A DNA stretch of 64,000 nucleotides from Psococerastis gibbosa (taxonomy: Eukaryota; Arthropoda; Insecta; Psocodea; Psocidae): the NCBI GenBank assembly GCA_963971405.1, contig OZ020485.1, positions 33,313,921 to 33,377,920 on the forward strand. The letters are read 5' to 3'. The first letter of the stretch is position 1. The number at the start of each line of letters is the position of its first letter. Under the pieces are notes generated by a model. The model saw nothing but the letters and a program-made list of their open reading frames with translations, had not been told where the DNA came from and did no database searches. Positions 1 to 9,929 of the stretch are shown piece by piece. The position numbers and the translations under genes were made by a program.

Positions 1-262
1 CCCCCCCAAATTAAGTTAGCCCCAAATAAAAATAAAAGATCTGGAGGTATGATTTTTATAAACCTACATGCCAAATTTCATTTAAATCGACCCAATAGTT
101 TGCCCGGAAATCGGTGAACAGACAGACAGACAGACATTTCGTAAAAATCACTTTTTTGGGTTCCTGGGACCTCAAAACGTGTAAAGCCGTTGAAATCTCG
201 GAATCGAAAATTTCGACCGTCACAAAGCTTTCCTTATACTACGTATAAATTGGAAAGACTTT
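1..262 (+). mobile_element. Repeat family Y, 3' part, cut by the window edge
   Basis: This closely matches the right-hand parts of two longer copies at 28530-29347 and 56615-57475. Shared marks are a GACAGACA-rich stretch, the phrase GGGTTCCTGGGACCT, GAAATCTCGGAATCGAAAAT, and a sharp right end at TACTACGTATAAATTGGAAAG. The family has no recognisable protein. All three copies are in the same orientation. It may be the end of a larger retroelement or a non-autonomous element; the class is undetermined. Confidence 0.75.
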
Positions 263-979
263 TAATTTTCAGTGTCAAAACCCCCTGAAAACGTTTAAGC
301 CCGTGTCCCATTATGCAGCTAGGGCATTTATATATACAAATCGGGCCTATTGCGAGCGGTAGGAATATTATAAAAGATGAGCCTCAAACAGGCTTACCAT
401 TTCGCTGTCACTTGCAGGATGGTCAACTTGGATAAAATTGGATGTCCTTTGGCCTGTTTCACCTCGCGACGGCCCTGAATCAGCATGGAAAGTCCTGATA
501 TGAGTCACAAAAAGATTGGAAAGGAATCTCTAGGGAAAGAAAGAGATTGAAAGAAGGTACAGACATTGGCTCATCAGAAGGGACAAGACGGATCACTGCC
601 GCCCAGAACTAAAAGAAGAAATATGTCATTCCGCCGTTGTTGGGAGCGGCCGCCCCCACTTATGCAAATTTTTGCTCCGGTAATGGCTTTTCCTTTTGCG
701 CGTCTCGAAGCGCCTTCATTGCTTCACTACAGATGCTGCGAGTTGTGTCACGCCACATCGGGTTGCATCCAATTATTGCGGCATCAAAATGTGTTTATGT
801 CATGGCATCACCGTTGTTACGCCGTGAAGTGAAATATAAAATGACAAATGCAGTTATAGGGACCAGTTTTAAGCCTGTATGACACAGTATTTTGTTTCAA
901 AATATACGAACATTTGTTGCGTACTTTTAAATTTAAGTGGCTTAGTTGGCCTGCAGATTAACTCAGAATTGGTACAGTA
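263..979. other. Unassigned intergenic DNA
   Basis: There is no convincing gene here. Two overlapping short open frames at 566-882 have no recognisable domain, no splice context and no homologue I know. Part of the stretch (about 620-790) is richer in G+C than its surroundings and could be an old repeat remnant. Confidence 0.4.
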
Positions 980-1115
980 CACTACACGCATCGCGATCGG
1001 AGACCTGTCGTTACTCCCCACAGGTATTACACAAAAAGGTGACTAAAGAGGTTATTCGGATTCATTCACTGACTTGATAGTTGTTGGTATGCAATTAATC
1101 TAAAAAAAAACTTAA
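980..1115 (+). mobile_element. SINE-2 fragment, 5'-truncated and diverged
   Basis: It aligns with the second half of the SINE-2 consensus seen at 9759-9929 and 53159-53334: GCGATCGGAGAC, then a GTCGT..ACTC block, ACAGGTATTA, AAAGAGGTTATTCGGAT and a final A-rich tail. The tRNA-like head is missing or unrecognisable, as expected for an old or 5'-truncated copy. Confidence 0.55.
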
Positions 1116-1974
1116 ATCATGGACTAAGATTCCAGAGTCTAGAAGGACTTCGAAAGTTATTCCAAGATTTTCAGGCATGAAATGATCCATTCTGTTAGCG
1201 AAACGGGGATATAAAATAACTTATTATACAATAATAATAATATATTAAATTCACATATATTGTAGGAATAGTATTGTACTTATAAATTTAAACAAAACTC
1301 ACTAGGTCTCCTCCATTTGATAGTTTGTTTGGGGCGTAAAAAAGCTCAATTTTCATGAAAAAATATTTTTTGAGGAACCATTCTATCGATGTTTTTTAAC
1401 TTCGGGTACGCTTTAGGTGCTACACAGAGTAACAATGCAGGACAGGGTACGTTCCAAATCAAGGTTTTGGTTTCGAACAAATTAAAAAAAATATATATTA
1501 TGGATTATCTATGGGCAGCAAATATTCAACCACGGGACAATTATTTACCATAGAACTATTACAGTACCTGTACTAATTGATAAATATGAAAGCTTTTACT
1601 CGTACACATTGTTACAGGTGGGACGTAGTATGAGCCGGAGCAGTTCTCCCTTGCAGTTAGAGATAGAAAAGTATATGAGCACTTGCTGCATTTAAATGGT
1701 CACATTACTCACCTATCGGTACCTCATTGAAAACGGTTAAGTAGGAGCAATCGCTCTTTCTCTTGACAAGGTGTCGAGGTCATATCACACAACTATAACT
1801 TGCATAAGCAGGTACTTACTGTATCTATACTTTGCTGCTCAAGGTGATTGGGAGTAAACTTTTCTGTAAGCAAACAAGTAGTTTTTCAAAAGGGAGGAGT
1901 GATCATCATAGACCCTAATCCGTTGTGCACGTCTTTCTTTATAGGAAGTGAATGCAGGTGGCACTATCTCACCC
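1116..1974. other. AT-rich intergenic DNA, nothing recognised
   Basis: No open frame with coding character, RNA gene or repeat boundary was seen. The DNA is AT-rich with short homopolymer runs. Confidence 0.4.
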
Positions 1975-2186
1975 AACATGGCGGAGCCTGAATAGACTAA
2001 GAACGGGGGTCACAAGATGCCGTGTGTAGGTGGGGACTGGCGGAGGTCACAACTTGCGAGTGCGGACAAGTACAGAACGACGGCCACCTTCTGGTCTGCC
2101 CGAGTCTGAGAGAAGCCGTGTCCCAGAGGGATCTTTTGGACGCCAAGGCCATCCAGGCTGCAACGTTTTGGATTAACGTGTCCTAG
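1975..2186 (+). pseudogene. Decayed C-terminus of a non-LTR retrotransposon polyprotein
   Basis: Read on the plus strand, this gives WRSLNRLRTGVTRC. After a +1 shift it continues CRWGLAEVTTCECG, then GHLLVCPSL and ends FWINVS-stop. This follows the end of insect LINE ORF2 proteins, where an LNRLRTG motif precedes a Cys-x-Cys-Gly...His-x3-Cys-Pro zinc-binding motif close to the terminus. The frame change and the absence of upstream reverse transcriptase show it is a dead, 5'-truncated copy. A short (TAAG)n tail follows at about 2201-2213, consistent with a LINE 3' end. The clade (RTE, Jockey or related) cannot be fixed from this piece. Confidence 0.7.
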
Positions 2187-2340
2187 GCCCGGACACTTTA
2201 AGTAAGTAAGTATCTCACCGTATTCGCATTACAGCAGCTGCGAAGTTGTATATAAGAAATTTGCCTATGCAGTCATCTAGGAATTGCCATCCTACATGAT
2301 ATATCCGTGTTGAGGCTGAAAAACTCAAAAGACGCCTTTA

Positions 2341-2735
2341 GGCGGGGTTTCAATCGACCGGTTAGGGCTAAATACAAATGTGGTGACGTGGTAGCAGACA
2401 TTCAAGACTTAGGTGGGGTTTCCACCGACCTCGCATTGCAGAATGCAAATGACATTGACGGAAATGTTTGTTTTACTCTATGCCATAGTTAAAATTGATC
2501 AATGATAATAGAGTAAAATCACAAACAAACTAACTAAAATTAAAAAATGGCGTCATGGGATATGTTAATTACAAACATTTTAATAGATTTCTATAAAAAG
2601 AAAAACAAACATTTCCGTCAATGTCATTTGCATTCTTCAATGCTAAGTCAGTGGAAACCCCGCCTAAGTCTTGAATGTCTGTTACCACGTCACCGTATTT
2701 GTATTTAGCCCTAGCCGGTCGGTGGAAACCGCGCC
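2341..2735. mobile_element. Foldback MITE (PIF/Harbinger-like), copy 1
   Basis: The ends are inverted repeats built around CGACCGGTTAGGGCTA and its complement TAGCCCTAGCCGGTCGG. Flanking trinucleotides are TTA (2338-2340 and 2736-2738). The interior holds a GTGACGTGGTAGCAGACATT block in each arm and a central AT-rich segment with GGCGTCATGGGATATG. Other copies are at 7211-7590 and 35287-35672. A 3-bp TTA/TAA duplication is the habit of PIF/Harbinger elements; the class call is inference. No transposase is present. An open frame at 2307-2492 is only a by-product of this repeat. Confidence 0.8.
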
Positions 2736-2766
2736 TTACCATGATGATTCGATGGTTCGATGCTAG

Positions 2767-3057
2767 TAGTAGTAGTAGTAGTAGTGTTCGTCGGGTTAAC
2801 AACGACTTAGGCCTCATATTTGGGCCCATAGAGTGACTCCGACTTGACTCTCCTATGCCAGCCCATAGGACAGTGGACCTCCTGATTATAGTGGATTCCG
2901 AACCACTTGGAAAACACAGTGAAGTCACACGATTAGTTCGGAGGTGACCAGGACAAGTCCTACCATGTTTCCCTACCGGGACTGTGCACACGACCAAGTT
3001 ATTTGCATCTTTGAACCTGCTCTGGTCCGTTGGATTCAACTTGGTATGGCGGCAGGC
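2767..3057 (-). mobile_element. SINE-3 (probable 5S rRNA-derived), near full length
   Basis: Read on the minus strand it starts GCCTGCCGCCATACC at 3057 and ends in an (ACT)n tail at 2767-2785. It is flanked by an imperfect 15-bp target duplication ending TCGATGCTAG (2752-2766 and 3060-3074, one mismatch). It matches the copy at 8424-8667. The head resembles the 5' end of 5S rRNA (CCATACCA followed by TGAAT at the right spacing). A 156-codon minus-strand frame (2569-3039) runs through it and into the adjacent MITE, and is not a gene. Confidence 0.75.
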
Positions 3058-3074
3058 TTATGGCTCGATGCTAG

Positions 3075-3571
3075 TCGAAGTTTTAATTTTTCTCAACACT
3101 TTGCCAATCGGGAATGAACAATGAGCCAGGAAGAGATATTTTCAAAGGCATCCTTTTTCTATGAGTAACGAAGTTTCAAGAGTACAATAGAAATGATTGA
3201 CACACAATACGTCGAGGGAGTAGGAGGGGACTGGAGCCGCCATCATGGAGTCTGCAGCCGAGGATTTATCTTGTTCGGAACGAGGGGCCGTCATACGTCA
3301 CCGTCACTTTGACAACCACCCCCGCCCCCTCCCCACTTTTTACTTGCATTTCGTTTGCGAAGGGTCCCCCCTCATTCATTTCTTGCAATACAGTATGACT
3401 GGGGTGAGGCTAATGTTCTGACAGGAAATTGAAGAATCACTTCTGTTACATGGTGTCGTGGGAGGAGGGGGCGCAGGGCGCGACGTTGAATTATTGACTA
3501 AACAGCATAGTACGAGGGCTACCGGCAAATGTGCTAGAACGTACAGTAAAAACCTGATTGTATACTTGTAA
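3075..3571. other. Intergenic stretch with GC-rich patches
   Basis: Non-repetitive as far as I can see. It includes a C-rich patch at about 3316-3340 and a G-rich patch at about 3456-3480. No gene or RNA is supported. Confidence 0.35.
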
Positions 3572-3779
3572 AAATAAATAAATAAATAAGCCAACCTAGC
3601 GGAGTTAGGGCCATAACATAAAGCCCTCTCTTCCACTCAACTAAGACCCGGGACCGCCTGCTTTACATGCCCTCCGTAGCATGGTCAAAAAATATAGGAA
3701 GTGTGGGACTCGAACCAACGTCTAACAACCTTTCGGGTGAAAGTCAGAGTCAGTACCACTGCTCTACATGTCCTGACAA
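3572..3779 (-). mobile_element. SINE-1 (tRNA-Glu-derived)
   Basis: On the minus strand this reads as a tRNA-like head with a perfect RNA polymerase III B box, GGTTCGAGTCC (3706-3716). An A-box-like GTAGAGCAGTGGTAC and an anticodon-arm-like GACTTTCACCCGAAAGG lie upstream of it. The anticodon arm resembles tRNA-Glu(UUC). A unique body follows (GGAGGGCATGTAAAGCAGG, then CTAACTCCGCTAGGTTGGCT) and a (TTTA)n tail at 3572-3590. Further copies are at 7765, 20751, 31521 and 61805, with fragments elsewhere. It has no acceptor stem closure, so it is a SINE and not a tRNA gene. Confidence 0.85.
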
Positions 3780-3786
3780 AAATCTG

Positions 3787-5190
3787 TTGTACCATTTTAG
3801 AATACTTAGCCGATTACAATACCCTGCTGCATGATAAACAGAGGGGAGTATGGAAGTTTCAAATTCATTTTTTTATCAATACTTCAAAGATCATGCTAGA
3901 AGTTTTGCCCTGCTGCCAGATGCCAATTTTTTTTTTTTCATTTTGTGAGGAAGTGACCACAAAACTCTAAAACTTTCTGTGAAAAATCTACGGCTAATAA
4001 ATAATATATACCTACTTATTTAAACGTATTTAAAATAGACAATAGTTTTTTTTTTAAATTTTAGTTTAGAAATTTTGCCGTAATAAATTAAAAATCATGA
4101 AGATCTCTGTGGTTGAAACGCTGGCAAGGGCACGTTCGCTTTCAGATCGACCGCTGACCACGGCCCCTAATTTTTCTGCTTGATTATTTAACTATTGTAG
4201 AGAAGAAAATCCCTCTTAAATGATATTGAACTTATATTTTACTTAATTCCCCATTTATAGCAAAAGCTCTGCAATACGGAATAATATAAAAATTCTTCAC
4301 AATGCTGTGGATGAAACATAATTAATTTAATGTTTTCCAATTTTTAGGAGAAAACAAACTTAAGAACTTGTAAAATTCCTCTTCTGAAAAGTTGTAGATA
4401 TCATAAAAATATTGTATAAATCATGTCCCATGTTCCAAGCATATGGGCCTAGATTAGACAGAATTTTGTTCAAGATTTTATCAAAGGTATAAAGATAAAA
4501 GTGAAAGATACCTACAAAGGTAGCTCACAAAGCATACATACAGTATAAAATCTCGATTGGCCACTCTTAAAAGGATTTCCTTCAATGAAAGTGCCCCATC
4601 ATTTGCTGATCAGCAGCAAGGTAAGTTGCGAAAGTTTTCCTTGCGGAGAATGACAAAAGCCACCCCCCTCCCTTCTTCCCCGTGATGACTGATGCTGCCG
4701 GGAAACATCCCCACTCCCGACTGTAGCCCCCTCCCCCCCTCCCAAACAAACTCCACCATAATCCATCAAGTTCTGCCAACCGTAAGACACTTCCTTTATT
4801 TTTCTTTTCTTCTTCTTTCTTTCCCCCTTACTAATCTATCTTTTTCAACTTTTTTTCTCTCTTACTTTGAGGGTGAAAAGTATTGGGAACGGTTTCCCGG
4901 AGTTTCCTTTAAACTACCATCCAACCCCCTATTTTCTCATTCTCTTTTTATATAAACTGTGATGATCAATTTTTTTTCTACTTTTCTTGAGTTAAGCTGT
5001 AATTATTAAACTCTTTGTTTGAACAATGGTGCCCAGTGATGCTGCATTTCAATGTAATTATAAAGTTTACGAGCTTGTTTTAATGTTTTAATCGTATTGC
5101 ATTGTGACGGTATCTTAATCTCTATCGTAATGTAGATTACGTATCTTCCGCACAATCAAATACGAGTGTGGACTATGGAGTAGTATAATT
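3787..5190. other. AT-rich intergenic DNA with a pyrimidine-rich block
   Basis: The main feature is a C/T-rich strand bias at about 4655-4760 and 4790-4860. The short open frames there (for example 4692-4955) are products of this composition. No gene or repeat boundary was identified. Confidence 0.35.
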
Positions 5191-5238
5191 GGTAGGCTTA
5201 GTAATAGAATAAAAAAAAGTCAATATTTATTTATTTAA
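5191..5238 (+). mobile_element. SINE-1 3' end fragment
   Basis: It retains GGCTTAGTAATAGA and the T/A-rich tail found at the 3' end of complete SINE-1 copies. The tRNA-derived head and body are absent. Confidence 0.5.
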
Positions 5239-5810
5239 TGTATATTATACAGTAAGTAAACTTGAGAAATAATGCAATCTAGTTGGAAACGGAGCGACGT
5301 TAAAAGAGAATAGTTCGTAAGCATTGAGAAAAGGTAAAAAAAAATAGGTTTTTACTCATTGTGAAATATTTCTATGTGTATATGTGTAGAATGCTACCTC
5401 ATGTACAAATTAAAAGAGCGAAATCAGGCATTTAAGACACGAAAATATTGCACAAACCATCATTGAGGGCACAGTGGAAGGAACCAATAGTAGACGGTGG
5501 CCGGAAAAGAATTCATGAATCTACTGAAGAAGGACGCAAGGAGCTCAAATGTACCAAGAACTGAAGAGGAAGGGACCGAGAGAGCTGAAGGATGATATGT
5601 AGGGAGTTGCTGCCAATCAATCATTGAGATTGTGACTTCGAAAAGAATAGACTATACTGTTCTACCTTGCTTACATGCTACAATACGTTTTCTATCGATG
5701 AACATGGTAATTCCACACAAGAATACGGAATATTGTCAACAAGATTCGCACTTCTCTGGCTCAGTTGCTATGACTTACAGTATGCTCGGTAACGGTGAAA
5801 AGATGCCACA
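5239..5810. other. Intergenic DNA, nothing recognised
   Basis: No supported gene. An open frame at 5632-5814 has no recognisable motif. Confidence 0.3.
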
Positions 5811-5818
5811 ATGACTAG

Positions 5819-5977
5819 CAGGGACGGTTTCAGAAAAAATTTGGGGGGGGGGGTGGTGGCCTGAAAAATATCGCGTTTCCCTTACTTAAGTAATAATTTT
5901 TCTTCATTTCCTTCAAAAGTCCATTCTATCTAGTATAAAGTATAAAGCCCCTCCCCCCCCCCAAGGATCCGTCCCTG
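5819..5977. mobile_element. hAT-type MITE, CAGGGACGG family
   Basis: This 159-bp element starts CAGGGACGGTTTCAG and ends GGATCCGTCCCTG. It is flanked by an 8-bp near-duplication (ATGACTAG at 5811-5818, ATGGCTAG at 5978-5985). Eight-bp duplications and CA..TG ends with short terminal inverted repeats are typical of hAT. A long G-run follows the left terminus and a C-run precedes the right one. A sister copy is at 59727-59892. Confidence 0.85.
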
Positions 5978-5985
5978 ATGGCTAG

Positions 5986-7207
5986 ACAATACAGTTCTTT
6001 CAATGAAAAACTCAAACTAAGATACCATTATCTAAAGTGCGGGATATTGATCTATCTAATGTAGCCTATAGTACTTATAGTTCTAAAGTAAATACCATGC
6101 GTAACTTCCTAACTTACACGGTAATTTATTATTTATTTCTGACAAATCATGAAAATTGTAAAATATTATAAAATTTATTTTCTCATAAATTTCTATATTT
6201 TTTGCATTGATTTGCAAAACAAAATGTGATATAGCGTTGACGGTATTTCCTGCAGGAGTAGGATTGTAGGACATTCAGCATTGGTTTTCCGAAAATAAGT
6301 TTGAAGATATAAAAGTTGGGATCATTTGTCACTCAACCCTTGTGGTAGCTCCCTTGGCAATATACTGGTCTCATCCCAATTCCAAAACTCCCCTAAGTCG
6401 ATGCCTCCCCCACTACCGCAAACAAGGACGCCATTTCGGTCTGCAATATTCAAAACATATTTTTGGTTTAAAAAAAACAAAAAAAACGGGTCCATTTGAC
6501 ATGAAAAGGGGAAATAAAAGGAAACTAACAGTGCCTTTCTGGCGCGCGGGGCTCACTGTGTAAAAATTGAGGATATGTGAGTAGAGTTTGAACTGAGAAA
6601 TCTCCAATTATAATACGCACCGCATGTAGGGAACATTTAATTTACATTCTACAAATCACAGTAAGAATATTTATATTGTACACTCGTTAAATAAAATTGC
6701 ACCACTAAAATTGATAACTAATATTTTAAAATGCGGGGAAAATAATATACTAAAGTATAATGTACAATACTTTATTAATAATATGTAGCTTGTAAATTTA
6801 ATTATTAAGAAAACAGGCAAGGTGCAAGAAGAAATTAGAAAGTGATGTACTGCACTGGCAGAATGCCTAATGTAAAACACAAAAAAAAAGATCCATTGGA
6901 AGTGGGTCGTCAATTTCTCAGAAATTAGCGGTTCTTACTGTAGTGGCGGGTACTCAGGTACTTGGTCCATTTCGAATCTTCTATCTGTGGATTAGTAACC
7001 TAGAAACAAAGGAAAATATTACTAATTTTTAAGGCTTATTGTTTCTTTAAGGAGGAAAAACCTAAAAATCAAATTAACGGGAAATATTGTAGAGCCTTTT
7101 TTGAAATGACAGAGCCTTGGCTCCAACTTATACTCATATTGTCACCAATTGGTATTCTGATGTCTGGTTACGCCACTGCCGTTGTATTCGGCTAGCTCAG
7201 TGCTGCA
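5986..7207. other. AT-rich intergenic DNA, nothing recognised
   Basis: Several short frames occur on both strands (6083-6274, 6342-6607, 6671-6913). They overlap each other, lack motifs and look like chance. No repeat boundary was seen. Confidence 0.3.
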
Positions 7208-7210
7208 TAA

Positions 7211-7590
7211 GGTGCCCATTCCATTGACCGGCTAGGGCTATTTCCAACAGCGGTGACGTGGTAGCAGACATTCAAGGCTTAGGTTGCGTTTCCACCGACC
7301 TCGCATTGCAGAATTGACGGAAATGTTAATTTTCCTCTATGCCATAGTTAAAATTGATCAATGATCATACAGTAAAAGCACAAACAAACTAAAATTAAAA
7401 AATGGCGTCATGGGATATGTTAAGTACAAACATTTTAATAGATTTCTATAAAAAGATAAATTCTAATTTCCGTCAATGTCATTTGCATTCTGCAATGCGA
7501 GATCGGTGGAAACGTAACCTAAGTCTTGCATGTCTGCTACCACGTCACTGTTTTTGGAAATAGCCCTAGCCGGTCAATGGAATGGGCGCC
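7211..7590. mobile_element. Foldback MITE (PIF/Harbinger-like), copy 2
   Basis: It starts GGTGCCCATTCCATTGACCG and ends with the complementary CGGTCAATGGAATGGGCGCC. It is flanked by TAA on both sides (7208-7210, 7591-7593). The arms carry GGTGACGTGGTAGCAGACAT and its partner, joined by an AT-rich centre. Arms are only partly complementary inside, so this is a full-length but aged copy. Confidence 0.85.
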
Positions 7591-7764
7591 TAAGCGACAC
7601 TACCCACTAGGCTTTCCTTGTAATGGGCGTCTGGCCTCGGCCTATAAGCAACCGAGGTATTAAATAGGAGTAGGTTGGAGCTAAGGCTCTGACAGAAATG
7701 TTTATTTACATTTTGATACAATACATAAAATCGCTAACACCGATTGGCCACAGGTTACGGAACT

Positions 7765-7976
7765 TGTCAGGACATGTAGAATAGTGGTATGAACTCTGAC
7801 TTTCACCCGAAAGGTTGTTGGTTCGAGTCCTACCCTTCCTACATTTCTGGCCATGCTTCGGAGGGCATGTAAAGCAGGCGGTCCCGGGCTTTCTTAGTTG
7901 AGTGTAAGAGAGGGCTTTATTAGCCTTAACTCCGCTAGGTTGTCTTAGTAATAGATAAACAAGTCCTTATTTATTT
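7765..7976 (+). mobile_element. SINE-1 (tRNA-Glu-derived), full-length copy
   Basis: It has a tRNA-like head with TGTAGAATAGTGGTATGAAC, an anticodon-arm-like GACTTTCACCCGAAAGG and a perfect B box GGTTCGAGTCC (7820-7830). The family body follows (GGAGGGCATGTAAAGCAGG; CTAACTCCGCTAGGTTG) and a T/A-rich tail. Confidence 0.85.
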
Positions 7977-8039
7977 GTGAAAATAGTGGGTATGTCCAGT
8001 GGAGGGAGTTATATGATTTCTTTTAATAAAAGGAATAAT

Positions 8040-9010
8040 TTGATTTTTTTAAACCCCTTTCCAGCTCTGGCCAATCAGGTGTAAGGAGATTCCATGCAAG
8101 CGCAGGCTCCGATTTTCCTCTATGCTACGCTAAGTATGTATGTAGATAAAAATTAAAAAAAATACTTCATTCTTTTCCCGATCACAACATCAACACACAA
8201 AAAACTCTTGTGCTCCAAATTTCGAACCGCAATGACGACTATGAACTATTACTTATCAAATTATTTTCCCTTTGACTGGACGCCATCTAGAAGTCGTGGA
8301 TTTGTCGTAAAAAGTGGTAACTACTATTATCGTAGATAATAATACGGGCTTTCAGTCTGATTTTATTTCATTCCTCTGCGACCAATATTAACTGAGATAT
8401 GAATTATATTAATATAAGGTTTTGCCTGCCGCCATACCAAGTTGAATCCAACGGACCAGAGCAGGTTCAAAGATGCAAATAACTTGGTCGTGTGCACAGT
8501 GCCGGTAGGGAAACATGGTAGGACTTGTCCTGGTCACCTCCGAAGTAATCGTGTGACTTCACTGTGTTTCCCAAGTGGTTCGGAATCCACTATAATCAAG
8601 AGGTCCACTGGAGTCCTATGGGCCCACACCGTGGCCTGGGACTGTGTCAAACCGTACTACTACTACTATATAAGGTTTTAATTAGCCGCTATCTTGGAAC
8701 TTAATAGTGGATCTAGCTGGTTATCGAACTCGATCAAGGCATTTGTAATACAAATGATCATACAAATTTTGTATGATCAATTTTGTGCCAAGTTTCATCA
8801 AAATTGAATAATATTTACGGAAGTCAGTGTTTCCTAATATCGATATAAATACATACATACATTCATAGTATACTTGTATATAAAATTTTGAACGGAGGGC
8901 GATTTTAGGCTCAGTGGACCATGAAATGAAAAGTCGTGAAGAAATTTTCCGGAAGTCGAACATTGGTCGTCGTCTCAATAAGTAGAAGAATACGGTACAG
9001 TACCTACAGT
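8040..9010 (-). mobile_element. Repeat family X, copy interrupted by SINE-3
   Basis: This is the reverse complement of 26893-27690. Matching blocks include the ATGGCGTCCAGTCAAAG-like segment (complement at about 8274-8290), the TTATATCTCAGTTA-like block, and the GACGGCGACCAATGTT-like end (complement near 8960-8980). SINE-3 at 8424-8667 has inserted into it with a target duplication. No protein is recognisable and the class is unknown. Confidence 0.75.
8424..8667 (+). mobile_element. SINE-3 (probable 5S rRNA-derived) with perfect 12-bp TSD
   Basis: This 244-bp element starts GCCTGCCGCCATACCAAG and ends in (ACT)n. It is bracketed by identical ATATAAGGTTTT (8412-8423 and 8668-8679), inside family X. 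From recall of insect 5S rRNA, its first 31 bases agree at about 23 positions: GCC, CCATACCA, G, TGAAT, CA and CGG in register. Further along, AGCAG, ACTTGG and a CCGGTAGGGAAACA-like block recall the 5S internal control region. It would thus be a 5S-headed (SINE3-type) element transcribed by Pol III. The duplication is directly visible; the 5S origin is inference. The 79-codon frame inside it is not a gene. Confidence 0.75.
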
Positions 9011-9758
9011 TAGAAATATCGTATATTGACATGCCAGCTACAATAATATGTGGTAATTAAGCCTGGATCAGGATTGGCTTAATAAGGTAATAATCACAAC
9101 GTTTTTCCCCCTATTTCTTGCATGAGAAAGAATTAGACTCCCCTTTACCCAAAGAGATCTAAAGAAACTTTAACAAATGACGGGGTTTCGATGTCGTTGG
9201 TTAGATAACAAGCCCTTGCGTTGACGCTGCGAGAAATATTCCTTGTTCGTCATTGACGGGCCATTAATAATATCGCCTCGGTCCTGAGCAAAAAGGATTT
9301 ATCCAACATGGAGGAGAAGAGGTCGTGTCCAGGCACGACCAGCCAAACCTGAGTGAATGAACTTGCATGACTTAAGGCTAAGCCGCAGTTAATTAAATTT
9401 CTGTATTCATCTAGATTCTATTTATTTTTATTTTACGAGTAATCTCCGTTGCGTGTTTAACGTGTTCATATTGTAAGCCTTGTTGTGTAGATAACTATTT
9501 TATTAAAAATTTGTTCTTAGCTCGCATATCTCTTCTTTTTTGAATATTGATCTGGAGTAAATACAATGGAATGTACCTAAAAATTATTGTCAGATGAATG
9601 CCTATCCATACCATTTCAATGTTTAAAATTAATTCAATGAGTTTTCTATAAACGTATCGCACATCAATAAGATAATGTTATTATTATTATTACGGTCTTT
9701 GGATTTGAAAAATTGAACTGTACCGCAAGTTTTTGTTAAATATATGCACCTATGTCGA
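9011..9758. other. AT-rich intergenic DNA, nothing recognised
   Basis: No gene, RNA or repeat end is supported. Confidence 0.35.
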
Positions 9759-9929
9759 CTTCGATGGCCAGGTGGTAACGTGCTTGCACTTGTACGAGTC
9801 TTTACACGCCATGCAATCGGATACGTGTCGTACTCATCACGGGTAATAACCTACAGAGGCGACTGAAAAGGTCAATCGGATACATTCATTAAATTGTTTG
9901 TAAGCGATTTATCTTTAAAAAAAAAAAAA
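9759..9929 (+). mobile_element. SINE-2 (A-box head, poly-A tail), full-length copy
   Basis: The head CTTCGATGGCCAGGTGGTAA contains a good Pol III A box (TGGCCAGGTGG). The body runs through GAGTCTTTACACGCCATGC, CGTGTCGTACTC, CGGGTAATAACCTACAGAGG and ATACATTCATTAAATTGTTT to an A-run at 9917-9929. I could not find a convincing B box, so the tRNA origin is plausible but not proven. Other copies are at 27320, 43768 and 53159, with fragments at 980, 46795 and 63405. Confidence 0.75.

Noticed and set aside
2569-3039. 156-codon minus-strand open frame
   Set aside because: It runs through SINE-3 and into an adjacent MITE. The same translation appears at the SINE-3 copy at 8442-8681. Repeat-derived, not a gene.
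7765-7845. Possible functional tRNA-Glu gene
   Set aside because: A- and B-box sequences are present but no acceptor stem closes, and the same sequence is repeated with an attached SINE body and tail.
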